A model generated the notes under the pieces. That model worked only from the letters and a program-made list of their open reading frames with translations, ran no database searches and was not told where the DNA came from. The position numbers and the translations under genes are program-made. A stretch of DNA of 64,000 nucleotides from Mixophyes australis. Its lineage: Eukaryota; Chordata; Amphibia; Anura; Limnodynastidae. Shown here piece after piece: positions 34,333-45,840 of the stretch (the stretch's first letter is position 1; each line of letters begins with the position of its first letter). The stretch is from contig JAVHZZ010000003.1 in NCBI GenBank assembly GCA_036250195.1, positions 34,874,335 through 34,938,334 of the forward strand, read 5' to 3'.

Positions 34333-35152
34333 ACTCAAACGATGAACGATTATTGCTCCAAAGCATATTGTATTGCTTCATTTGGGTTTTAAACCGATTA
34401 AAAAAATCTTGTTCAACGATGGAACAATGTCGTTCCAATCCTGCAGTGTGTATGCACTCAGTACCGGCAGTGTCCATAGATCTCTATGGAGTGTGCAGAA
34501 TCACAAACTTTTCAGCCGATGGTAATGACAGATGAAGAGCACAGATCTGAAAGTAAATCGTGTAAAACTTGTACAGTGTGTACACATGAATCTGCTTAAT
34601 GATTGGGACTTTTTTTTTTTCAGTCGTTGGTAAAATTATTAACTATATTGCATGGGGAAAAATTTTCTGTAGTGTGTACACAGCCTAACTTCAATACTTT
34701 TTCTACTAATAAATAGTATTGTATAGGATAATATAGTAATAATCAAGGATGTAAAAGTATTTACCTGCTTGCAGATCTGATATGAATCATGTTACATTTC
34801 CAAATAGATATGTAAAAGTTTCCATACCATTAGAGAACATGGGATATTTGACATTGTATGTGAGTGTCCTTCAGTGCTGTAAAATATAGACTAGAAATCC
34901 AGCTTGCGTTGATAAATTGCCCATGTCAAAATTCAGAGAGCTGCCAATCCTTGAACTTTACAATGTAGCATATTGGAGCTGGGAATATAATATTACAATA
35001 ACTGGTTTATGCCAATGCATCTTCTCCAATCTCAGACATATCATAAACCTCTCCAGTGTAACATATTTCTGTAACTTTTATATCTAGATTTTATTCAAGT
35101 TTACCAATACTTTTATTTAATGAGTTGCTCAATTGTGTTGTATATTTTGTCA

Positions 35153-35312
35153 TGTACAGTCGGAGCAAAAATATTGGCATCCTTGCAGTTTTTTTTTATA
35201 ATAATGCACCAAATTGCTGAAATTAAAACATATTCTGCTGCCCACATATGTATTGCTTACCCCACGCAGAAATCCTTATATGAGGCAGACAAAATTCTTG
35301 GCACCTTTTAGA
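35153..35312. mobile_element. Tc1-like MITE or fragment
   Basis: Begins tacagtcggagcaaaaatat, then tggcatccttgcag, and ends near caaaattcttggcacctt, the arrangement of Tc1-type ends. No coding capacity. Confidence 0.55.
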
Positions 35313-35365
35313 AATGATTAGAAATCGTTAGATTTCAAGCAGGTGATTCTCCTTCACCTTTGGTG

Positions 35366-35592
35366 AATAGCAGCACGGTGGCTAAGTGGTTAGCACTTCT
35401 GCCTCACAGCACTGGGGTCATGAGTTCAATTCCTGACCATGGAGTAATCTGTGTGGAGTTTGTATGTTCTCCCCATGTTTGCGTGGGTTTCCTCCGGAAA
35501 CCCACGCAAACATGGGGGACGGGGGGAGAACTCCACACAGATTAGGCCATGGTCAGGAATTGAACTTATGGCCCCAGTGCTGTAGGAAGAGA
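35366..35592. mobile_element. tRNA-headed SINE 5' region as a head-to-head inverted duplication
   Basis: The left half (35371-35494) reads gcacggtggctaagtggtta, then gcctcacagcactgggg and gagttcaattcctgacc: box A- and box B-like motifs of a tRNA-derived SINE head. It continues into tgtatgttctccccatgttt. At about 35495 it reverses and the right half is its near-perfect reverse complement back to ccccagtgctgt at 35582. The result is a roughly 100-bp-arm palindrome with almost no loop. Confidence 0.85.
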
Positions 35593-36091
35593 ATTTGCAT
35601 TTACATGGACATTACCTGCTTTGCGGGAGGAAACCAGAGTTTAACACCCTGCAAAAAGTAATGAATTCTCTGCAGCCTCTGAGCTCCTGGAGAACAGGTC
35701 TCAATGCTATATTAATAATTAGATCCCTTGGGCCCAGGTGCAGTACTAGCGAGCTGTGGGTTCCCCGTGCAGCTAGCTCCATGGGCCCCTGTCTACAGCT
35801 CCTGCTGTACCACTGGTAGTTCGCCACTACTTGGGCCTCTTCCAGTTGCTCTCCTGCAGGACACCATATTGTAGGCGCACTTTGACCAATGTAGTAAGAA
35901 TCTTCAAACCCATATAAGTGACGCATGTAATAAGGACAGTCCCGATGTCCCCTCACCCTTATGATTAATGTCATAAGAGGATAAGCAGAGGTTAAGCAGA
36001 GCCATATTTAACAGAAAAACTTTAACCTGAATAAGGATTATGGTCCTAATGTAATAGTTGGTTGACATTTTCCCGTAACATCGGTCAACCC

Positions 36092-36375
36092 CAGTGGCGG
36101 GCTGGGCAGGGGGGCAGCAGCCCCCCGGGCCGCTGGGCTAGACGCCTATTAGGGCCGGGGGGTAGGCCGGCCGGCCGCTTCCCAGATGCAAAAAGCAGTT
36201 TCTCCCCCCGCGGCCGCATCCGATGTCATCAGATGCGGCCGCGTCAGCGCACAGGCGGCCGCATCACATGACAGGGGATGCGGCCGCGTCATCAATGACG
36301 CGCCCGCATCCCATGTAGTATGATGCGGCCGCCTGTGTGCCCTCCGGCCATCCCTCTCCCAGCCCGCGCCTTAAA
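36092..36375. mobile_element. GC-rich non-autonomous element (cagtggcgggctgg ends)
   Basis: The left end cagtggcgggctgggcag and right end ctctcccagcccgcgcc are imperfect inverted repeats of the type seen in hAT MITEs. The interior has at least five gcggccgc palindromes and is CpG-dense, an island-like patch within AT-rich intron. A target duplication is not clear. Confidence 0.6.
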
Positions 36376-36782
36376 CAACCCACAAGACTAGGAGCAGTTT
36401 CATTTCCACTTTCCACTTGTTTTCAAAGACCATGAAGTTTATTTCACCTTGAAATGCTCTTGGTGGACATGTCATTGCGCCTATTAAGGCGAATTTCAGG
36501 TGTGATCTTTATTGCACATTGTAAATGTAGCAGCCTGGAAGGTCAACTGATGTCCCTATCACACAACACTCTAGAACGGTGACAATAACCTGCTGACACA
36601 GCTGACACTACTTTTAGGTATAAAAAAATGCGGAGTGAGGAGAAAGATGAAGACATTGTACAAAATAAATTGTATTTCAGTAAAACATACTGATTTATTA
36701 AAATTAAAATGATAAATAAAAAACTTCTTTATTCTGTAAACTTGTGTAAGTTCTGTTCTGATTCCTTTGCATCTCACTGCAG

Positions 36783-36953
36783 TGACAGGAAAGCCATTCG
36801 CCATAGTGTCCTTCTTCAGCCACCGCTGGGTGTTCGGTTGGAGTATCTGCCAATGCTATGGATGGATTGGGTTCTTCTTTGGCTGTGGAAGCCTCATAAC
36901 GTTGACAGTCGTCAGCTTAGACAGATATCTGAAAATCTGCCATCTGAGGTATG
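36783..36953 (+). CDS. OPN5-like: OPN5-family opsin exon (helices 2-3)
   Basis: Acceptor cactgcag to 36782, donor gtaagt from 36954. The 171-bp exon keeps the split Val and split Gly phases of its neighbours. It encodes TGKPFAIVSFFSHRWVFGW, the Cys that forms the extracellular disulphide (in SICQC), FFFGCGSLIT and SLDRYLKI, where DRY is the G-protein contact motif of class A receptors. Compared with human OPN5 from memory, the short WSICQC segment is the most altered part. The upstream intron is 22,058 bp. Confidence 0.96.
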
Positions 36954-37335
36954 GTAAGTAAAAGTTTTCCTGACCCCTCGATATATAAATAAAAAGCTGA
37001 CCAACAGTGATCAAGATGTACCTAGAGGTTGTGCTCTCTATAACTGATGGAGCTCCATAACTGGTGGGCCATCAGAAGCCACCACAGCCGCTTTGCTTTT
37101 GTTTAACATAGTTTCTACAAGCGACACCAATCCAATGAGACATTCCATCAGTTGTTTTTTTGTTAATGATTGTGGAAGAGGCTCCAGAACGTTCTTCATA
37201 TACAGTTGTTTGTTCTTGATAATATAAATCCCTCAAACTTCCATGCCAACATCAACGTATCTACTGCTCCACATGGAACATCAACAAGCTGCGTGACTAG
37301 TGTAGCTCCTGCCAAATGCTGCCCCTCCTTCAAAA
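36954..37335. other. Intron, no feature seen
   Basis: Between the donor of the helix 2-3 exon and the SINE tail. Short ORFs only. Confidence 0.5.
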
Positions 37336-37535
37336 TCATCATCATCAGCAACTATTTATATAGCGCCACTAATTCCGCAGCGCTGTACAGAAAACTCATC
37401 CACATCAGTCCCTGCCCCAATGGAGCTTACAGTCAAAATTTCCTAACACACACAGACAGAGAGAAAGCCTAGGGTCAATTAGATAGCGGACAATTAACCT
37501 ACCAGTATGTTTTTGGAGTGTGGGAGGAAAGTCAC
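37336..37535 (-). mobile_element. SINE 3' region with L2/CR1-type tail, antisense
   Basis: Reading the minus strand, the order is tttcctcccacactccaaaa, taggttaattg, ggagcttacag in complement and then gcgctgcggaattagtggcg with a (gat)n tail. This is the 3' half of the tRNA-headed SINE whose head occurs at 35366-35592. The tail matches the kind used by L2-group LINEs. Confidence 0.7.
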
Positions 37536-37866
37536 TGAGATCTCTTCCTTAAGCATTTTTTACATGGCCACAAGAATGTTTGAATGTTGATTACATCACC
37601 CCACACTTTTGGAAGCACCGTTATTTTGGCAGTGAGTTGAATATAATCACCACTGTATGTAGTTAAACTTTTCAGATATATAAAGAATGAACCATCTATT
37701 CAAATCATCATTTACTGTGTTTCATTGCATCTATGGGGGCTTTCTTATAGAAGTGGAGGAATCTGCAAATGATCTTAAACATAACATTTTACACCATATT
37801 CTTCTATAAAGTCTTAAGGATGTAAACATTTATTTTTTTGTTGTCCTTTTTAGTTGTTTTTGACAG

Positions 37867-38759
37867 TGTTAGCTAATTCAAGGCAAGATAGAGGCAGGAG
37901 AGAATTTCAAACAACTGTATTTTGAATATGTTGAAAACATTCATATTGACCGATGGTCAAATACAGAGGAAACACAGCTAGAAATTGATTGATAAGCACA
38001 GGACAAAGTCTCTAGTAATGGTAGTCTCAGACAGCTGTAGTAATTAAAGATGTTCAGGGACACTAGCATTCTGTAGTACTTCAAACAGTATAACAACAGT
38101 TCTGACAGTAGGCAATAGTACTCATAGATGCAATCTTAGTAATGGAGCAGATCCAATATTCCTGATAACCTGAAGGCAGCAAAAACCATGCACAACTTAG
38201 ACAAGCCCAGAGCCCCTCGATGCAGTATCAACAGACAGATGGATGTAGAAAGAATTCTCTCCTAGCCAGCAGATAATTATTTCATATAAGGAGTTCTATG
38301 TTCAAGCTGCAGTACTCACAGAATCAGCAGGTAAGTGATGAAGAAGGATTTCCTTCCTAGCCAGCAGATGATTGTTTCACATAGGCAATTCTATGTTTAA
38401 GCTACAGTACTCACAAAAGAATTCAAAGAGAGCTGTTTGCCAAAAAGCTGAGTTGGAGTTGCAAGGCTGTTTGTCAAGATACAAAGTTAGAGTTGAAGCA
38501 GAAACCAGTAACTGAATAATCTCAGAGATCAGGCTGTCCAAGAGTCCAGAGTAACTTCTATCACTGACAAAGACTGCATAGGACAAGAGGGGGTTTTGAA
38601 CGCCAAAGATCCAATCAGCTCAGGAGAAAAACACGCCCTAAATTAATTAGACAGGTGTGCAATGACTCATGCTCACCACAGCTGAAGTGGTAATGACAAT
38701 ATATACAATCAGTGATTCATGCTCACAAGGGCTAAAGAGGAAATCCCAATATCCTAACA
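37867..38759 (-). mobile_element. Solo LTR with 5-bp TSD
   Basis: Begins tgttagctaattcaagg and ends caatatcctaaca, with gacag on both sides (37862-37866 and 38760-38764). The 893-bp LTR contains a tandem pair around agccagcagat..att (38255-38330 and 38345-38410). On the minus strand a ctgattggatctttggcg segment sits in the promoter-like position, so I place it on the minus strand; orientation is tentative. It lies in an opsin intron. Confidence 0.82.
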
Positions 38760-38764
38760 GACAG

Positions 38765-40044
38765 TACTTTTTTTTTTTAGGAAAATAGGTGTTTAATAGT
38801 TATTCTCTGTTCTCTTCAGCCAGGATAATTTCCTAATTTTGTGTAGATTCAGTAAAAAAAAATCTTCAATAAAAACATCTACGTTATATATATTCTGTAG
38901 AGGTGACCATTTATTGTGGCACTAACTAAACTGGCCACACTGTTTACTAATTAACATAACAAATGGCTTATGTGAAGAATAACTTATGGAGTACAATGAA
39001 GGACAATCCTAGGGACAAGACAAATATCCATTCCTCTTCTTTTATAATCCTCGGAAGGTTATTTAGAGCTAAATCTAAAATATAAACATTTGCTTTTGCT
39101 CAAAGATGCATCTGTACATTTTCATTTGCACATCTGCACTTTGGGTTACACACGATTTAAGATATGTGCAATATTATTTCTAGTGTATAAATGTGTATGG
39201 AGCAGATATGTGTCAATCATCATTAACTCGAAACAGCAATTGTCTTGTGTAGGTGCAGCCTTTACTCTTGGTAAAGAACACATTTAAAAGATACATGTAT
39301 CCCCAAATAGTATGAGTATTTCAAAGGGGCATACTTAACTTATGTCTACACACCCTTACTGTACTTGCACATGAATTCCCCTGATCCCCCTCTCCAATTG
39401 CCAGGGGCAAATTGTGTGCATGGTCAATGGGACAACTTTTATCCAATACACATATTTACCAAGATCAACTGCACTTGTGTTCAACTCTAAATCATCCCAT
39501 ATTCCTCTGGTGGGGGAAGAAGCTATTATAGCGCTCATGACAAAGAAGCCAAACTGCGGTGGAGAGAATTCTAGAACTTCCAAAGTCTTGTAAGTTCCAG
39601 ACTTCCAAGACTTTGAACCCAACCAGAGATAATGCTCCCTCTGTTTGGAAGCATAATATATAGACCAATAGGCATATTTCTGTCTATTCAATTTGCAAAC
39701 CTTTCATCATTGATCCAAATGGAAAAAGTTGCTTAAAAACATATTGTAAGAGTAAAAAAAATATGTAAGCTTGTACACGTTTTTTTACTAAAAATTCATG
39801 TTTAGAAAATATAATTTTAAAATACATGCTTGAGAAAAATCAATTTATGAAATAATCACCTATGATTGAACCTTCCATGATTTCGTTTACCCATTGATTA
39901 GAGACAGACCAACCTGCTAAAATTTGGTGACTAGCACCTTGGGTGGCAAAATCGTTCTGGCTCACATTATATAGCAGGCAATCATTATAGCATTAAGATA
40001 TTGTCTATTGTACTTTGCTTATTCTGTATATAACATTTCTGCAG
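38765..40044. other. Intron, no feature seen
   Basis: AT-rich sequence before the helix 4-6 exon. The ORF-like stretches have no recognisable product. Confidence 0.5.
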
Positions 40045-40379
40045 GTACCTGGCTTAAAAGACGACATGCAATCATCAGCCTGTTATTAATCTGGTCTTAT
40101 GCATCGTTTTGGGCTACTCTGCCATTGGTTGGAGTGGGGAACTATGCTCCGGAGCCATTTGGAACTTCATGTACTTTAGACTGGTGGCTGGCACAGGCCT
40201 CTTTGAAGGGGAAGATCTTTGTTGTCAGTATACTCTTCTTTTGCCTTATTCTCCCCACCGTGGTGATCGTCTTTGCATATGCAAAGATCATCGCCAAAGT
40301 CAAGTCTTCTGCTGAAGAGGTTGCACACTTCGATACCAGGAACCAGAAAAACCACACACTGGAAATCAAGCTGACCAAG
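40045..40379 (+). CDS. OPN5-like: OPN5-family opsin exon (helices 4-5 and third cytoplasmic loop)
   Basis: Acceptor catttctgcag to 40044; the exon ends in a complete Lys codon before donor gtgccg at 40380. The 335-bp exon encodes TWLKRRHAIISL, helix 4, the extracellular loop PEPFGTSCTLDWW (with the second disulphide Cys and the Glu that commonly acts as counterion region), helix 5 (SILFFCLILPTVVIVFAY) and the cytoplasmic loop KIIAKVKSSAEEVAHFD up to LTK. All are strongly neuropsin-like. The donor gtgccgtg is weaker than the consensus. Confidence 0.96.
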
Positions 40380-41044
40380 GTGCCGTGATGGTGTTTTTGT
40401 ATTTGTTATTAGCGACAGTCAAACACAAACACAAAACCCCGAAAAATAAATAAAAAAAAGCTACATGTGACAGTGTCATAAGCAAAAAAAGTTATTAAAA
40501 AGGCTGCATGTGACAGTGTCATGATGTGAGGAGAGGAATGCAGGAAAGCAGGAAGCCACAGACTGACAGTTAAATAGTGGAAGGAGCAGAATTCCCTGAA
40601 AGCACAGAAGCTTTTGTTGAACTTATGCAAAAGCAGATGTAAGAAGTACAAAGTGCATCCAGCTTGTAGTTGATGTGCAAGAGTTAAACTTACCATGTTA
40701 TCTGGCATATTAAGGGTAAACTGTTTCCAAGAATGTACTGTAAAACCACTGATTGCCTGACAAGGGAGGAAGAAGTCTGTGAAAGCAGGAATAGTGGTCA
40801 CAGTGATCACAGTGTGGACGGCACTGCACTCTTTCTTCCTCCTCTGGCATTTCCTCTGTCTCCTCCTGCCGCTACATGATGCAGAAGCAATTTCCTACTT
40901 CTGATCTGATGTAGTGAAAAAGTTTTCTGTCTAAGAATGAGAGGTTCAGTTGGGAATCCTCCAGACTGACGCAAGCACTGCTGTTGTCTAAGCTCTGCAG
41001 GAGCAGGAGTAGCAGAGATAGTAAATTTAAAACGTTGTCAACAA

Positions 41045-41222
41045 GGGTGTGCACTGAAAATGACACCTGATTGTATGGGTGCCACAACGAGTCGGTCATG
41101 TGCTGCTTTCAGTGCACTGATTGGACAGGTGCCACAACGAGTCAATCATGTGCTGCTCTCAGTGCAATGATTAGAGGGGTGCCACAGCGATATAATTACG
41201 TGTTGCTTTTAGTGCACAGACT
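41045..41222. repeat. Three-copy tandem repeat, about 60-bp unit
   Basis: ggtgccacaacgagtc, catgtgctgct and tcagtgca recur three times with moderate divergence. Confidence 0.8.
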
Positions 41223-41701
41223 TCATTGACAACCATATGAATCCTCCATGGTGGGCCTCCTCCTTCATCACTTGTAGGATTTCTAAACTGGCAGGGCCTA
41301 TGGCAGTCCCAGCAGGTGAGAGATAGAGCAATGACCAGAGTTCTCCTCCCCTGCTACCTATGGGAGGACACTTCCTTAGTGGAAGCCGTCATTTTTACCC
41401 CAGTCTAATACCAAGGCCAATTTTCATATTTCTACAATGTATCTCTTTTTACATTTTCTTAGCCTACCTAAGCAAATGTTAGAATCTTTCAGAATTTCAT
41501 CAGAGAAAGTCCTTTTTGGTAGTAAATCAGAATAAATGATTAATGTTTTCTTAATTTTATTTATGGTAAAGCATGAAGATTTGTCTAGGAATTTAAAAGC
41601 ATTGAGTTGTACGAGTGATAAAATGATTTCCTGTTACTTAATTGTAGCTGGAGTTCCCACATATATGGTTAACAAATAGCATTTTCTCTTTCTACCACAA
41701 G

Positions 41702-41925
41702 GTGGCAATGTTGATCTGCGCAGGATTCCTCATTGCCTGGACCCCGTATGCTATTGTGTCTGTCTGGTCAGCGTTCGGAAGACCTGATTCAGTACCAATT
41801 GAATTTTCGGTGGTCCCAACTTTGCTTGCCAAATCAGCAGCTATGTACAACCCCATCATTTACCAAGTTATTGACTACAAATGCTGCGGACCGAGGAAGT
41901 CATCACTGCAGAAATCAAATTCCAG
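41702..41925 (+). CDS. OPN5-like: OPN5-family opsin exon (helices 6-7, retinal lysine)
   Basis: Acceptor ctaccacaag to 41701, donor gtacagt from 41926. The exon starts in frame with VAMLICAGFLIAWTPYA (helix 6 with the CWxP-like AWTP), then VWSAFGRPDSVPIEFSV and helix 7 LLAKSAAMYNPIIYQVIDYK. The Lys in LLAKS is the retinal Schiff-base residue and NPIIY is the NPxxY motif. A CC pair follows, a possible palmitoylation site, then a basic tail. This exon is about 90 percent identical to the human OPN5 sequence I recall. The paralogue (mammalian-type Opn5 or the Opn5L2 type of non-mammals) is undecided. Confidence 0.97.
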
Positions 41926-42151
41926 GTACAGTATGTCACACACGCTTAAGCTATTATAGTGAGGGCTTATTCCCTTCTATCCGCTCTTCATCGTTTTCAT
42001 GCTGTTATAAATGCAGGAAAAGTTAAATAAAAATAAAGAGTCTATTGTGCCATTGCCACCAATGCGTTTTAAAAATTGAGCAACGCATTTGGAATATGTA
42101 GAATGCGGCATGACCCATTTGTCACCTAGGGAAAGGGGGGTTTGCTAAAAG

Positions 42152-42636
42152 CAGGGCCTGTTTAAGGGTTCTGGCAGCCCTAGGCTAATACTCCAGTAGC
42201 GCCTTCCCCCCCTCAAATCAATAAAGGAAAATTCAGGAGTATTTTCCAGCAAACAAATTTAGACAGATTCTCTTACCTGTTCTTGCTGTTCTTTCTTGCT
42301 TGTTCTTGCAGCTTTGTTGTTGTTTAGCTGTCTCCTGGAAAGTTGGGGTCCTGTTTTGAAAATGTGCAAACATTACAAACCCTAAATGATTAGGCTCTTT
42401 AGAGAGCATCCTCATGAATGCCATACAATACAGAGATCATACCCCCCACAAGCAGGCCAATTCATGACCCCCCCATTCATTTTATCACACTGCAACGGCC
42501 AATTCATGACTCCTCTGCATACTGTCGTCCTCAGAACACACTCTGCCCCCCTTTCTGCACTCTGTACCCCTCAGAATACACACTCTGTCCCCCTTCAGAA
42601 CACACGCTCTGTCAGCCTATTGGTTGATCAGGCCCT
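42152..42636. mobile_element. Short non-autonomous hAT element (cagggcctgtttaagg ends)
   Basis: The ends cagggcctgtttaaggg and ggttgatcaggccct match the 1275-bp element at 20331. The flanks (gctaaaag left, taaaagct right) suggest a decayed 8-bp duplication. Interior includes a short c-rich set of cctcagaacacac repeats (42530-42610). Confidence 0.75.
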
Positions 42637-42639
42637 AAA

Positions 42640-42826
42640 AGCTTTCAAATACATCATGGGTTTTCACTGTGTACAGGATATCAGAACAAGAGGACATACA
42701 GAAAAACCAGAGGGGAGCAGGTTTTGGGAAATCTGAGGACAAATTACTCTAAAAGGGTAGTAGATTGGTGGAATAGCCTCTCAACTGAGGTGGTAGAGGC
42801 TAATACAGTAATAACAGACATAGAAC
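42640..42826. mobile_element. Interspersed repeat, left part split by the retrovirus
   Basis: The phrase tggtggaatagcctctcaac then gaggtggtagaggctaatac is a frequent anuran repeat motif. Its right part continues at 50327-50460 with cagactagatgggtcc and ctatgtttct, so the retrovirus inserted into it. Confidence 0.55.
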
Positions 42827-43401
42827 TGTTAGATCTGAAATTCTGACCCAAGTCTGCCTGTGGTGTCAAGTATATCTGGAAGCGCTTCAATCAGCTGGAG
42901 AGAATTGACACAGACCAAGTTCTGTATACAAGGAATATTCTCTAGTTTATTGATACAAAGATACAGGTTTTTATAGGCTACTGAATAAATGAATCCTACG
43001 TCATATGCATACAATAGTTTATACCACTAGTTTATGAGAAGCGCTACTGATTAACTTTCTCACGTATTCTTGAGGTGTTTACTTTTCTCCCCCTTCTAAG
43101 GACAGATGAGCCTATTATTTCTTATCTCAAGGGGAGTTGGAGATATGCTATGTGTAACACCATGGATACAGCTCCCATACTACCAGCTGGATATGAAGCT
43201 CATTATTGTTTTCATAACTGGTTACATTCTTCAGGTGTTCCCTATTAGTTCAACTTCAAGGCCATAGGCTCACATATTGCAAAACTGCAAGTTAACAGAA
43301 AAATGAATAATCTCTTCTAGCAAATAATATTTCTATACAAGTTACAATAAAATGGCTGAACAAAGGCCTTATGAGGCCTTAACAAAAAATCATATTTAAC
43401 A
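42827..43401 (-). repeat. ERV 3' LTR
   Basis: 575 bp, TG...CA on either strand. I found no difference from 49752-50326 when reading both. On the minus strand a tataaaaa box (plus 42968-42975) is followed after about 20 bp by an aataaa signal (plus 42946-42951). Confidence 0.93.
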
Positions 43402-43416
43402 TTTCCCATCTTTTAT
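43402..43416 (-). other. Polypurine tract of ERV
   Basis: On the minus strand, aaaagatgggaaa lies immediately before the 3' LTR, the position where plus-strand DNA synthesis is primed. Confidence 0.6.
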
Positions 43417-43879
43417 TCAATTTTCGACCCTTTCTCCTCCTACCTACCTAATCCTATCTATAGAACCACATTCTTAATAAGCAGGTACTTATACACATGC
43501 AGGAGGCCACATGCATAGAGTTGGTCCCCTTAGGAATCTGTCAACTCATCCCCCACTAATAAGCCTGTGATCCTCCCTGTCCTAACTTGATTTATGAGGA
43601 GATGCATTTTGGCAAATGTCCATGTCTAGAAAAGATGGTTTCTTAGAAGGTAGTTAATGAGTCTATAGTAGTTCTGCAGGCCTTGCATGTCCTTTGTTCA
43701 ATCTTTAGTAGTTTCTTGTTGCAAACTCTGCAGTTCTTTGGCTTTGCTAGTCCAAATAATTCATGACACTCATAGTCTGGTCAGGTTTCAGAAGTAATTT
43801 CTGTGATCATCAGAGGTTCGGGATTTTCAGTGGTTCCCTTTTCGGAGAGACAACAATCAAGTGTCAGTAACTTCTTAAT

Positions 43880-44110
43880 CAGCCATATATTTAGTTTCAT
43901 TATCACCTATACGATCAACAGGATTGCAAAACCATTTGCTACTAATGCCAATATTTCCAATATCCAACATGAATCATTACTGACAACTTTACCAATGAGG
44001 TTATGCATCTGCACAAAGACATTTTCAGAGTTTACTCTACTATGAGTGCAAATTGTTGAGCACTCCTTCCCATATGTTTCTCACAGTGGCATAGGCAATA
44101 TGTCACTTAA
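43880..44110 (-). pseudogene. Possible env transmembrane remnant of ERV
   Basis: About 55 open codons on the minus strand end in a hydrophobic segment (WILEILALVANGFAILLIV) preceded by a Cys-containing stretch, in the place where the transmembrane end of env would lie just before the 3' LTR. No immunosuppressive-type or fusion-peptide motif is visible. Weak support. Confidence 0.25.
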
Positions 44111-44248
44111 CTGTCTGTTTCATACTGGGTTAGGGAGGCCTTAATCCCTACTTCAGTCACAATTATTCTGGCAAGACATATCAATACAATGAGACAGTCA
44201 TTTCTATTTATCAGAACAAGACTCCCCTGATTTGAAGACTTTGCAGTG

Positions 44249-45183
44249 TTATGCGTGAATCCAGGTGTCTCTTTCCTGTACTTTCACTGCCATGGGAGTC
44301 GTCAACAGGACTTGATAAGGACCCTTGTATCTGGGTTCAAGACTTCTCCTGATGTGCTTTCTCACGACCACCCAGTCCCCCAGGGTGCAGTTTATGGGTA
44401 CCTGTATCAAAATTAGGGTTTGCAATGGAGGAGAATATTTGACCATGTATTTCAGTTAGTTGTTTCTATAATAAGGCAACATAATTCAACAAATCACTAT
44501 ATACATGGTGTAGTTGCTATGGAAAATAACAGCCTGTTCTGTTTGCTGTGCCAAACAATATCTCATATGGTGTTAAACCTGTGTCTTTCCTAGCAGTATT
44601 TTTTTACTGAGTGCAGGTAAACATGAGATCCATGGCAGACCTGTTTCAGCCATTATTTTCTGCATTTTCAATTTCAGTGTACCATTAAGGCGCTCCATAC
44701 ATCCTGAACTTTGGGATCTGTAGGGGGTGTGATAGTTTCTGGAATCCTTGCCCCGTAAAGTGTATCCCTCTGTCACTTACAATGACCTCTGGTACACCAT
44801 ATCATCAGATTACCTCATTCGCAATTTTCTTGGCTAATGCTTTAGCATTTGCTTTTCTATACAGCCATGTCTCCAGCCAGTGACTAAAGAAGTTGACACA
44901 GACAAGCACATTCTCAAAGCCCGAGCATTTGGGAAGTTATAAAGTCTATCTGTATCCTCTTATAGGGATATTATGTCTGGGGTGTGCTTTTCCATAGGAC
45001 AGACTTACTCGGGTTACTTTGTGCACAGACTAGGCATTCTGCCACTAACGACTGTGCTGCTTGGGCGAACCCTGGTACTATCCATAAGCTGCTAGTGAGT
45101 ACAACCATAGCATCTTTTCCCAGATGCACTTTCTCGTGTGCTATATTGGCCATAATGGGATAAACTACTTTTGGCAGACACAA
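44249..45183 (-). pseudogene. ERV integrase fragments
   Basis: In order on the minus strand: an HHCC zinc-binding segment (AHEKVHLG ... CLVCAQSN) at 45183-44971; part of the catalytic core with YRSQSSGCMERLNGTLK (catalytic Glu region) at 44776-44573; and the C-terminal [20 protein letters not shown] ending near 44249. This layout and the C-terminal motif are gammaretrovirus-like. The pieces lie in different frames with gaps between them, so no active integrase is encoded. Confidence 0.9.
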
Positions 45184-45377
45184 ACGCTGACCTTTACACC
45201 ACTCCTTGCACTTCTAGTGCTCCATGTATTGCCCAAGTCTTTTTCTTATTTTCTGTTGCTTGTCTTTCCATAAGTTGGAGTGTGCTCTGGTCAAACAGGG
45301 GTCAGGGGGTCACCATGTAAATAGACTCCCCTTGGGGTACTGGGGCTATGGCGGCTTCTCGTGCGGCCTGGTCTATT

Positions 45378-45821
45378 TCACTTAGCTTCGGGGGTAGTAT
45401 CTCTGTGTGTGTCTTCACCTTCATCACTGTTTGGAGGACAGCTGGAATGCAGTGAACAGTGCCCTGGTATGTTCATCATATTGACTGGTTTGCTTGCTGA
45501 ACCCATAAGGTCCCTACTTTTCCATACAGGGCCATAATCATGCGCAATTACAAATGCATAACTTGAATCAGTGTAAATATTTACTCTTTGTCCTTTTTCA
45601 TATATGCATGCAAGTGTCAGGGCCTTTAGTTCAGCTTCTTGTGCTGACATGTGACTCGGTAGAGTCTGTTGAATCACTATTTCTGTGTGTGTGGTTACAG
45701 CACACCCTGTATACGGGACAGGATCTATGTGATAGTGTGAACCATCTACAAAAAGAGTGATGTCTGCATCTGGTAATGGTTTATCTTTAATGTGAGATAA
45801 AACCAGAGATTCTTGTTTCAT
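45378..45821 (-). pseudogene. ERV RNase H fragment
   Basis: The frame contains LFVDGS (first Asp), AQEAELKAL (Glu) and IYTDSSYAF (Asp), the catalytic series of retroviral RNase H. It degrades RNA in RNA-DNA hybrids during reverse transcription. The frame loses similarity after the SRDLM segment and ends at 45378. Confidence 0.9.
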
Positions 45822-45840
45822 TATTTCTATGCAATCATGT

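Noticed and set aside
35371..35450. tRNA gene
   Set aside because: Box A/B-like motifs occur but no cloverleaf or anticodon arm fits, and the SINE body follows.
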